From positions 248,001 through 312,000 of the forward strand of contig JAHQIW010007046.1 in the NCBI GenBank assembly GCA_019055375.1: a stretch of DNA of 64,000 nucleotides, read 5' to 3'. The DNA comes from Parelaphostrongylus tenuis. Taxonomy: Eukaryota > Nematoda > Chromadorea > Rhabditida > Metastrongylidae. Shown one piece after another: positions 1 through 12,000 of this stretch. The notes under the pieces are model-generated. The model ran no database searches. It was not told where the DNA came from and saw nothing but the letters and a program-made list of their open reading frames with translations. The translations under genes and the position numbers were made by a program. Numbering within the stretch: the first letter of the stretch is position 1; each line of letters opens with the position of its first letter.

Positions 1-44
1 CATCGCAGTTCTTCCTTCTGATATAAATTTAACCAAATTTCTAG

Positions 45-3000
45 AATGCCGATATGATCGATTTTTATGTCAAGTACATCACTCAGGATTCAGTTGGTAC
101 GATCTCAAACTCATTCCTTTTTCAAGCAGATCTGTATGGAATTAATTCTGAGGTAAGGCTTCGTCTAAGTGAGTTATATGGAAATGTTTATTTCACATAC
201 TCGGCAAGTATCATAGCTTACCTCAGAAGGTATGTCCACTGCTATGGGTGCAAGGGCAGGCTTAGTAACGCTTGAACTTTTTGGAAAATTCTCATAGTTT
301 TTCTTGCTTTCTCGAATATGGTTCCGTGTCACGTATTAGAGTCATAGATGCTCCTCATAGTACTTGGGTTGCTAAGCCATGAGCTTCAGATTTGCAGCAC
401 AAAAGTAGTGCGTACTGATTGTAAACAAGCAGGCATCGTTGTGTTGTTGTTTATGCCTCGACAATGTGTACATGACTTTGAACGCAATGTCTCAGCGCTT
501 GCTTCAATTGTTCATTAGATCGCTCAGAGCACTGCTGAGATGAACAAGTGAACGACGTGAAGACTCGAATGTCACAATCGCGTGACAATTTTTAGAGATT
601 TTGGTAAGCGGAAGGAATTTTTCAGCATATTGTCTTTTTCGTACTAGTTCAATTAATTAACGATCTTTCTTGGATACTTTGTTTTGTCTGATAACTGACC
701 TATTATCTAACATTCACTATATATGCTAACAACAATGCCTTTTAATCGACTGCTTTTGAAACTTCGCTTGAAAATTGAATACATAGTCTGCGAGAATTTT
801 AAGCTTCTCTGAGGTTGATACGCCAGTGCCTACTTACACTTTGGCTATCCCGACGGCCTCAAAGCTCTATGCCCTGCGGCTCATCCCAACAGAAAGTAGC
901 CGTGGTCGCAGATAACCTGTTAAGGCAAACTGAATTTTCTCTTGATGTTGCGCTCTAGACCGTTCATGAAGGCTTACGATGCTGTTGCGGAGCACTTAAC
1001 GTCGCCTTTCAAGCGACTGTTTTCTAAAACTTCACCTAGAACCCGTTATATTGTAGAAAAAACTCCAATCCTTTCCAAGTTGGAACTCTCTGGAAATCAG
1101 TCTAGAGCGCAACATCAAGTGATATTTCACTTTTTCCAAACTGACACATCTGCGTCCACTGCTGCTCTCAGTAGTAACGAGCCTTAGAGCATGTGGCTCT
1201 GCTGAGACGGGCAAGGCCACCGAAACGCATGTAAGCCACTGGCCTACCCCTCGAAAAAGCTTGAAATTTTCTCAAATGTATAGGCTAGTTTTTTCACGAA
1301 TTGTGAGGCTTTCCTTTCAGTATCTTACAATTTTTCTATGGTCGGTTCTCTTTTCCTTGATTCTTTGGATTTTTCACATAGTCCTCTCAACACCTTAAGT
1401 ACTCAAGAAAGTATTGCCTGATTCTTTTCAATCTCGTTTAACAACTTCATTATTCCTTGGAATGAGGGCGCCTTAGCCGAATGGTTGTGATGCTCGTCGC
1501 GGCGCACGTGGTGCCGAGCTTCATTCTGAACTCACTCCGCCAGCCAACAACAGCGCCTTATGGAGCGCCACAGCCAAGTTATCCTTGAAAGTGCAAGCAG
1601 ACTCGCTCAACCAATATTCTACCGCCGTCCAAGAAGACGAAAAACGAACTGTATGCTAGAAGTGCTGGCATCCGCGCAGTGAAAACAAGAAACTGTATGG
1701 ACGGACTAATAGTGTATTCAAAAGAAAGTATTCGTTGGAATTTGGAAGATCCTAAGTTTGAAAACAAGGCGTGTAATAATGTTTTTAGTACTGAAGAGGT
1801 AATTTAGAGCCTAGTAGCGTTGCAGCGAAAAATCATTATAGAAGGTGGCCTTGATTCTTTTTGATAAACCTAAACATTGTTTTGTGAACGTTCAATGTGA
1901 ATGTGGTCTTCATTTTCGTGCATCGAAGTTTTTTCGTCAGTTTTTGGGCTAAATTTTTGGGTATATTCACGCCAGCTTTCATTAACGCTATAGTTCTAAT
2001 GTATATCATGATGACAAGAATTTTATTCAGAATCCCTGCTGTTTAGTGCGTTGAAAACAATCCGAAACTTTTATGCCTTTATCGTGGTCGACTTGGAATT
2101 TTTGTCAAGCATATTTGTATTTGTAAATGTTTATGGAGAAAATTATCCAATGAAGTGTCTTTTTTTTTTATTTAAGGTTGGCGCGAGAGGTGGTATATCT
2201 CCCTCAAACTTAGTGGCTGAGGATTTGGACGATTTCTCTTTCTCAGAGCCTGACGTACTGAGATATACCATACTTGGTAATTTTGTCAACAACCTGTAAA
2301 TATAGTAGGAATCTAATGAGCGATCAGTTCAAAAGTCTAGCTAGTACATAACAAACCCACTGCTAATCTTCTTATATTGGAGAGATCACCGATGTGTTGT
2401 CACACATTTTTTTTATAGTGTACGTAAATCTGAGCTCTAATGAAGGCAAAACTGCCGAAACGTCGGCCACTAATTTTCATGAAGACATACCAACTTCGCG
2501 CAAGCTTTATACAACAAAGGACGGTATACCTGAAAAGACTGGCGCGCGTGAGGCTCTCAGGAGATAGATTCGTTATAAGAATTCATTTTATCGAAAAGTA
2601 TGATTGGTTTAACTTGTATCTACCAGCTCGATGTATACATTTGTTTGATGAGGAAGTATTGAGCAAGAATTTCAAATCTTCCGATGTGTCAGATGCATTT
2701 CAGCTTCCATTATAGATTTTCGTTTAAATATTTTGCTTCTGCATTATTAGAATTTCACACACAAGCACAATAACGTAGAAAAAATGGATCGTTTCAGAAT
2801 AGTTTTCTCAGTTCCTTCCCAAATACATGATTTTTCCTGTCATTTTATATTTTGCGTAGACAATCTTCCTGTTTAATAGGTGTGCCAACGTCTGGCACTG
2901 AAGATATCTCAAGCAGTGGATTTCACTAAAACCGGCTTGCCACCTGCTCCACTTGTAAGAGAATGGTCTATTGGTACGTCCCAATTGATGAATCTCTTTA

Positions 3001-6000
3001 TATGAATCTGTACCTTTGTTTGCGAGAAAACCTCGACTGATCATCATTTTTTGCTCAGATGAGGACAGTGGTAAAGAAATTCCTCCTGAAAAAAGCGAGC
3101 GCCGGCCAGATTTTCATCTTGGGAACGATTACGATCCTACATATCGTAGTCCAAGGCTTGTCGGAAGGATTTTCAGGTCGTTTCTATTTTTAATATTGAA
3201 GAAGAAGCAAGACTTTCATGGAATATCGTTACTAAGATTTTCTAAATCTAGCTGATTGAAAATTTCCATGGTTAACGTTTATGTACGTGGTTCGAATACA
3301 GCAATAGAACATGTCGAATTTTTGTGGCGTCAAAAGACATAAAATTAAGAAACTTTGGTTTCAGTTTTCCCTAAATTCAATGTGTTTTTATGTTTTTTCT
3401 GGGAAGTTTGTGAGATCTATGGAATGTTCTATGAACTGTACAGAAGTTGAAAAAGTGGACATCATAAACCACTGCAGGTTATGCACACAGAATAGTTTAT
3501 TGTAGCTATCCTCGGTACTTTTACCCTATCCGCACCCATTTTCAGCTTCTTAAGAAAGAGCCTTTCTTACTTTCTTCAGATTTTGAACATTAATTCGTAG
3601 TTTGAATCTTGAGAATTTTAGCAATGTATTGTATTTTTGAAATGGTCTGTCTACTACGCTGTGACAGGGAAGGTAAACTTATTTTCCCACTCTAGCATTT
3701 TAGCTGGACAAAGCTGATTCGAAAGACCGATCTTCTTGAAACCTCGGCATGTTAATAACATAAAACTGTGAAAGTGAGAAGAAAAGCATAAAAACTGATC
3801 TCTACTTAGAGCTTATACACGAGGTTGGTGTCTTCCTCATAATCGATTGTTCTTCTTTCCGGTCCATGGGCTTTTTTGTCGCTTGTGGCTGTTTCGGCAA
3901 ATACGCCTTCTTCAGGGCCTTAACGTGTTATCATTGCAACTTTACTTGTATGACTATGTACTGTGAAGAGTAATTGAATGTTTGGGGCATTAATAAGCGA
4001 TAATTGATCCAGGGAAAACCACTCACCGTGCAACGTAGTCCAGATACTACCTATGTTGTTAGAGCACTGTGACGTATGAATTCGCCCCCCACGTCACTAG
4101 GTCAAATTAACGATAGGTGTCAGCTGAGACCAGGCTAGAAAATCAATCTGAGATAAGGTGCCATATGGTTGTTTATGTTAAGGCACCCTCCCTTTTTGTT
4201 CATTTGCGCGTTTCTGGAATAAATCCAGAAAGCTGCAAAGGTTTTCTTGCTGATGTTTCTGATTCGTGCCCTAGGATTTTGACTACTACCTAGAAGTCGT
4301 CATCGTTGTGCCTTTGTATCCTGTGCGTACCCAGAGTTTTACTTGGGTCTTTATTTGTTTTCCGTCTTGCTGTTCTTCAATGCGGATGTGAAATGGTCTG
4401 CCTGTTTTGCCAATATATTCGCCACCACATGTCTCACAAGAGATAAGGTATTTTGTACCTACGCTCATGCAATCGCCGTCTCTACCATTGGGACAAATAA
4501 CGCGGTCCGTTGTACAAGCGGTTGCGAATTGACAACGCAGTGTTTTAGAAGGAATTTCTACAATTCCTACAAAACTTCTAGACCACTGTTTTTTAGACAC
4601 TTCTAATAGCGGTACTGACTTCGTCTGTTATAAAAAGTACTATAAGAGGTACCTTATTGTTTACGTGTGGCGCCCTGTCGTTCCAATTGCGAGGCTTTTC
4701 GCTCCTTTTGGGCCTAACGTTACCTGTTGTTTTTTCTTTGTACCCATTAGAAATGGCTATTTTTCGCGCCAAGTCTAGTGATTCCCTTCTTTCATCGTCT
4801 CCCGTACAAACACTTACAGTTGTTCGATACATGTTTTGGATAAGTGCTTTTTTAGTATGTAAGGGACGAGAAGGTGATGCACCAAGATGTTTTTGTTACT
4901 AGGCTTGCGATACGATTTTGTATTGTAACCCTTTTCATTGAGCTGAACTTGAACGTTCAGGAAAGGAAGCCAGCTCTCTGAATTTTGTTGTTCTCGCGTC
5001 AACTTAATAAACCTGACTGTCTGTTCAGAATTTCGAAGCATTTATCCATCTCCTCTTGTGTAGAGCAGATGATAAAGCAATCGTCTGTATATCGACAGTA
5101 GAGTGAGTATTGGACGCCGATGGAGAGCTGGAGCTTCCACTTTTGACACGAAAGCGATGGCTAAGCTGGGTGTTAGTCTTTGTCCCATTGCCAACCATCC
5201 AATTTTGCGAAATATCTTGGTGCACCACCTTTCTTCTCATCCTTCACATACTAAGAAAGCACTTATCCGAAACATGTAAAAAAGCATATAGCTATAAGTG
5301 TTTGTAAGGGAGACGATTAAAGTAGGGGATCACTAGAACTGTCGCGAGAAATAGCCTTTTCTAATGGGTATAAGGAGAAACAACAACCAACGTTAGGCCC
5401 AAAAGGAGCGAAAAGCCTCGCAACGGGAACGACAGGGCCCCACACCAAACAATAAGGTACCTCTTTAGTACTTTTCATATCAGACGAAGTCAGTACCGCT
5501 ATTAGAAAATGTCTAAAAACAGTGGTCTAGAAGATTCTGTGAGAATTGTAGAGAATCCTCCTAAAATAATGCGTCGTCATTTAGTTAAAAACCGCTTGTA
5601 TGACCGTCTGTGTAATACAAAGGACTGCGTTATTTGTCTTAACGGTAGAAACGGCGACTGCATGAGCTTAGGTAGAACGTGCCTTATCTCTTGTAAGACA
5701 TGTGGTGGCGAATATATTGGCGAGACGGGCAGACCACTTCACATCTGCATAAAAGAGAACCTAGACAGAAAAACAAATAAAGACCCAGTTGAACCACTAG
5801 GTACACACAGGATATAAGGGCACAACGATGAGTACTTCGAGGTAGTAGTCAGAATTCCAGGGCACGAATCAAAACATCGGCGCGAAAAACACTTGTAGCT
5901 TTTTGGACGAATTACGGAAACCCGCAAATGAACAAAAAGGGAGAGTGTCTAAACATAATCAACCGCATAGCACCTCATTGTCAGATTGATTATCTAGCCA

Positions 6001-9000
6001 GAGTATTAGCTGACACCTATGGTTAATTTGACCCAGTGACATGGGGGCGGGTTCATACGCCACTCTGGGCTAACAACATAGGTAGTCCCTAGTTTAGATT
6101 GCACGGTGAGTGGTTTCCCCTGAATCGATTATCACATATTAATGCCCTAAACTTTCAGTTTTTTTTCACAGTATATAGTCATATAAGTTACGTTGCAATG
6201 TATATTACGTTCAGGCCCTGAAGAAGGCGTATTTGCCGAAACGTCAGCCACAAGTGATCAAGAAAGCCCATAGACCGGAAAGAAGAACAGTCGATTGCGA
6301 AGAAGATACCAACCTCGTGGAGCTTCAAACAAAGATTATTTCAAGCTTTTCTTCTGATTTTTACGGTTCCAATGATATACTTGGTTTTTTGAAAAGAAAA
6401 ATTTTTCTGCGCTGTAAAACTGAAGATAAAATTGTCTCTCACATGCGGCGCGCTTTCGCAACTCCATAATATGGGTGGGATTTCGCAACCTTAGCATTTA
6501 GCCACTTCGCTTTCGGAACATTACGCACACCTCAGCTGACAAGAAATGCGCGTCGAGTGCAAATCTAGTCTTCTTCTAGCTGTTACAACGCTCTAAGAAG
6601 TCCCCAAAAAATAAGCATAACACCAGAGTCGTCGAGTTTGTGCTACCGAGTAGTTATCAAAAGTGTACAAGAAAAACTTTGTTAAGTGAAAACTGTCCAC
6701 GTGTGGAACTAGTGTTTTACTACAAGAGGGCAAAAAGATTTTATTTTTGAACCAATTATACCGTCGAAATTTTTGAAATTCAAGCCATCAAATGACTAAT
6801 GAGACATCAAGAAAAAAAAGTTTTTTCCAGGGGCTGAAAATGAGTGGGATACGGAGAAGTAATCTATTCTCTTTAAAACAACACGCTAACTTACGTAATA
6901 ACTAGTTAATGCTGCGCTTTACTGAACTGTTATATACAGCACTTTTGTAGCTGAGTTCTATAAATTAGCGGGTCAACCAGCTTTTAAGTGCGCTGCTTCT
7001 TTATCACTTATCTTAGCTATTGTTCAGAGAATTCAAAACAGTTGAGGATATTGTGAAGATTTCGGAGGATATCGATGAAGAAGACGAAATTGAGTGTGAC
7101 AAATGTCTCATTGTAGACGGTTGGTCAGAATACAAAGAAGCGGCTGAGGCACGGTTGGCAAAGTATAATGGCCGCTTAAGGGTTTGTTATAAGTTATGGG
7201 AGGCTTCTAGCCGATATTCCATTATTAATCGATAATTTCCAGTCTTTCATGGAGAATTACGGCGTAAAAACGGAGGGAGAAATTTTTTCTGGTTGTATCT
7301 CCGAGATAAGGAATCGGATTTCGGATCGCGATCAGGACGATATGTCACTTTTCAATACGACTGAGGTCATTGAGAAGAAGGTTACCAACCTATTTCGAGA
7401 GTTCAGAGAGGAATTCTTTGAGGTTTTTTATTGTTCCTATTTCTTACTTTTTCTTTCTTATTCCTTCACTTGGGAAAGATGCTTTAAGGAGTTTGGTGGT
7501 TGGCAATCGTGTACTCAGAAAATCGACGCTAGGTATGCTGTAGGAGATAACGTTTTTCATCGTAATTCGTACCGACCGACACTCAAAATGCGACAGAAAG
7601 CTGTGGCTTATTATCGTACGTGCTATGGTGAGTAGCTGAGTTATTTCACTTAGCTTACTCTTGCCATAGTAAAGCAACACTGAAAGACCAGTTACACAAG
7701 CCTCATATAGTTCATTCCTAATTGAGAATATAATTTCTCATCCAACAAGTGATGCAACTGCGGACAGTGTGGGCGAAATAGAACAGCGGTTAATGATGTG
7801 ATGTATTAGGAATTAAAGGTGTTAGGCAAAGCATTGGATCGATTTTCTCAACACTATGGTGGTCAATAAAAGAGCGCCTTAATGCTGCCTTTGCTCGGCT
7901 ACTTTTGGGATCCAAAGGAGAGTCTTCTCGGCCAGCATTCTCCATCACTCATAAAGATGGTAAAATAGTGAAACAGCAAACGAAATACTCGTTAGAATTT
8001 TGGAAGGCGTTTGCGGAGGATTAAGGTGATGAAACGAATTGAATGCAAGAGGTGCTGGGCTCCACATCGTAAACTGTGATAGCAGGTCGTGTAGAAAGCA
8101 TTAAAAAATTCTTGTCATGGTTACAATCCTAGTATTAGATTGGCAACAAAGTTTTCTGACTTGTTCGTTTTTCTTGACCATTTTTCATGCATTTTAGTTT
8201 TTCTTTCCTATCGTTTAGAGCAGCTTCTAGTGGTTGTTTTGACATATAACACTTACGCATTTGTTTCAAGATGGGATTCTTCCGAGGGCTAAAATGATTG
8301 TTGATGCTACGCGAGTATCGATGTGTGCCAAAACAGCACTTCAACTCAAACGACACTCGTGTAGCATCAGCAATTGTTTTGCTTTAGAATTCTATCTTCA
8401 AGCAAATGTGTAAGTGTTACGAATGAAAATAACCATAAGAAGCTGCTCTAAAAGATGGTGGAAACAAAAACCTAAATGCATGAAAAATAATCAAAAAACG
8501 GGAAAGTTTGAGGAATTTCTTGCCAGCCCAATAGTGGCATCTGCGATTAGTCCTCACATTTAGAACGACCTAGCGTTGTTTTTTCACTCGATTAAGTTGT
8601 CCTTGTATATATTTTCTTTATCACTTTCAGTGCCTGATCTTCAGATATATTCGTTCCAATATTAAGGTGTTTGGCCGTCGCTTTATTTTCACAAACTATC
8701 GCATTTCGACAGTGCTAATTCAGAAAGAGCTCGAGTGACGCGAGAACGAATGCTGTCGTTCGCATGGATTGCATACGACGTCTTAGCTGTGGTCAGACGA
8801 GACAATGCACTGGAAGAAGAAGATATCATCCATTCCTCAACTCCGCTTCACAAGGTAATAATCCTTCTTTCCAAATTTTTCTCCGTTTTTCTCGCTAAAT
8901 TTAGTGCTTTTTCGGGAAGCTTCGTTCACATTTCTGCAATTCATCAAACTTTTTGACAAGAAAGTGTGTTGATTGCAGATGTTGAAAGAGCGTGTAACTG

Positions 9001-12000
9001 ACCACTGCAAAATAAATGAAGCTAAGCTTTTCTCATTTACACAGTTTTCAAATGAAGAGGCTTGTTGTATCTTGCAGTTCTACACTAGGCACTATCCAGG
9101 TATGTCTTGATTAGTTTCGTTATATGGACAGAGTGTTAGTGTGTTATTGAGGAGTGGAAGAACTCGAAAAAATTGTTTGTACGACTGCAAATTAGCCATT
9201 ATGTTGTAAAAAGTATCCGACTAACAAATGAATAAAAGAACGAGCTTTGAATGAACTTGTTAATTTCAAATAATCCACCACGTTAATGTTATTATCGATT
9301 GTGTATTTTTGGAACAATTCACAAGTCTTCTTGACCCTTGGCCTTTCAGATTGTGCGGTTGAATGCGGTTCTATCTACAAGTGTTTCTTCCAAGTTTCCA
9401 ATTGTTTTCATTTAGGATTGAACCGTCTAATGTTCATCATTTGTGAGTGGGCTGAACGAAACAGACTGTTCAGTGTGAGCCTTCGGCGCCACCATGTCTG
9501 CCTCATTCTTCTTCTATATGCAACCGGTCAGATTTCGGGAAGCTCGAACAGAAATCGACCACTTTTAGATAAGGTAGCTTTACAGAACTGTGCAAACGTC
9601 TTGAATAAAATGCGTTTTCAAGGTGGAAGATTTGCGATTGAGCGATAGCGAGCCAGAGAAGATTGTCGATGATTGTCAGGTCGAGCTTCTCGTAACGTTC
9701 TTTGAGTATTTGGCATCTCGCGCATTTCGGAAGCTACGTCACATCTCGTTCAGCGATTTGGGCTACAACTCAGTGTTATTATGCAATCAGTGGAAACCAT
9801 TGCACGAGGTAATTGTGGATAGCGAAAGCGTTTGCATATTCTGACAAATTCATGGTTCCACCATTTCCGAGTTTATTTAGTGATATGAGGCAAATTTAAT
9901 ACAGATATTTTTGTTTATGTTCAAAATTGGAGAAAATGTTAAAGAGTTCCGATCTTACTTAATCCTATTGATAGGTTGTCCCAGAAATGCCTTTGCATTT
10001 TTAACTTCCATTAATTCAGTTGTTATCTATTCAACGAAATCAAATAGTGAACAGATATAATGACGATGTGATCAATGATATAAACCATTTAATGAGCAAA
10101 ACTGTATGCCTATTTCCCCAAAAAGCAGGATTGGGCCGTCAAAAAAATTGGGGCGGTAACTCATGAGCTAATTTGCAGTCTTCAGATTTTTTCTCCCTCA
10201 AATGCTGCTCAAGACTGAGGATGATATGACAGTCCGGTGGAGCAATGTCAGGACTGTACAGTGGATGTAACCGTGATCCAGCACACTTTCTCCAAAATGT
10301 GGCGAGTCGAGTTTGCAGTGTGACTCGAACGTTATCCTGGAGAAGGGCAACACAGAGCCGTTTCGTACGCTTCATTCGAATTGCTGCGATAAAGTTCCAA
10401 GGTTGTTTCTCGTAAACGTCGGCATTGATTGTCTGCTTGTTGTCACGCAGTTCTCAAAACAGCATGCCTGCCAGTTTCAGAGAACCGAGCTTTGCTCAGC
10501 TAGTGAATCTTCTCCACAAGGTACCCCAAAAGGCGTGGCGCGCGTTGTTCTCGTAGTAGATCAAAGGCTCATCTTCGCTGATGACCGACTTGGAAAATTC
10601 CTACCTGTGTGGTCGTAGCAGAGAATTTTCGCGAATGGTCACGGATGCAGTTTTATCGCGGTCGTCCAATGCATGAGTTGCCCAGCGAAATGTCACTTTG
10701 CGGTAGCACCCAATTTCATTCACATGGTGTGCAATTGTGCCGTATTTAAGCGTCTGCTCCATATCCATAGCACTAGCATCAAAATTCACTTTCACCCCGT
10801 CGTGCACATCTTCGTCAAAGATGACTAGTCAAGGAGTTTGATCTTGACTTTAACTGCTCGTATCGCCTTCTTCGAAGCGCTTGAACGAGTGGCTCGCAAC
10901 CCGAATGGTAGTAGTACCCGGCCCAAACGCAATTCCAGTCCTCTGAGCCGTATTCCCTGCAAGGATCTCCGATATGTATTCGTAAAACTTAGCTGAGCGT
11001 AACTGGCGCTGATCCATCTTGTTTCTCGCTTAATTAACCCGCGGCTCGAGTTTCCTTTACTCTGCTGGCTAAACTTACTAGAACATTCCTCAATGTGTCA
11101 CAGCCTTTCGTCAGCAATCCGATGTCAATTAAGAGAAAAATCCATAAGAAATTAGTGTGAGGGTAATAAAGGGATAACCCAATAATAACGTTGTTTGTTT
11201 TCGTCGTCCACGCTGCACTCCACATATCATCTTGTAGCTTGCAATTTTTTTGACTTGGGACAAGAAAAACTGACTCTTACTTTCATACGGCCGGGGTTTT
11301 TTTTGCTGTTCTCTAATTAGTACTTTTCAAATGATGCGCTACTTTCTGTGCATACGTATTTCAAAATATTAGTCTCTCTAGACTTGGAAAAAAAAACTGT
11401 TATCTTAAGGCGAATTTTGTTAATTGAAGCAGAAATCGACGAAAGCTACACATCTTTGTTAGTATGGTTCCTGTATAATTGAATATTTGGAACATTTGAT
11501 TATTTGCGAATAAACTTCCCAAATAACGTAAATATATGCAGTGTTTTTTTAACTTGATTCTTATCTGTTAGGAATTGATATATGATACTGAACTTCGCCG
11601 CAGTTTTGAATTTCCGCCACGATTATCTGTATTTTCAGGCTGCCGTGAGGACGTATTATAACATGGCGTTCAATTTAAAGTTTGATGAGCTGAACGAAAA
11701 CCAATTGACTGATCCGCTGCGGAGTGTGATAATCCGCGAATGCGAACCCTTTGTTATAGAAATGCCCGGTATTGTTTGTTCTCCCAAATTAGATAACAGC
11801 CTATGTTTAACTTATAGAGAATTTTATTTGGGTAATCAAATCCAATTATTCCTAGTACGATGAAATAGAATTCCATAGAAAATATTATTTCAACCATCCA
11901 GTACCCAACATCTGTTAGTGTGACTGAGTTCAGTCTCGATACCGATTACCTGGGGCAAACCGTTGACTGTTGTAGGTGACAGGTAGATGCGCCGTAGCGT

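Larger units (their letters stand above)
153..2879 (+). other. First visible intron of the RdRP gene, with repeats
   Basis: Donor GTAAGG at 153 and acceptor TTTAATAG before 2880. It contains a family B SINE (1465-1705) and a Penelope-derived terminus with a hammerhead-like motif (2433-2530). An open frame at 2186-2280 is bounded by good splice signals but does not resemble the family and is not needed for phase. The remaining stretches, including 153-1464 and 1706-2430, show nothing I recognise. Confidence 0.7.

Noticed and set aside
942..1187. Open frames on both strands upstream in the first intron
   Set aside because: They are mutually overlapping, lack any recognisable domain and sit inside an intron.
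2186..2281. Splice-bounded open stretch containing GISPSNLVAEDLDDFSFSE
   Set aside because: It has no resemblance to RdRP, and the exon chain 152 to 2880 is already in phase. It could be an alternative exon, but nothing supports that.
3311..3505. Open frame with a good donor after a Cys-rich stretch, first considered an RdRP exon
   Set aside because: Phase and the conserved sequence show that exon 3059-3176 joins directly to 7028-7181.
4343..4606. Plus-strand frames across 4343-4902
   Set aside because: They are shadows of the Penelope nuclease on the minus strand.
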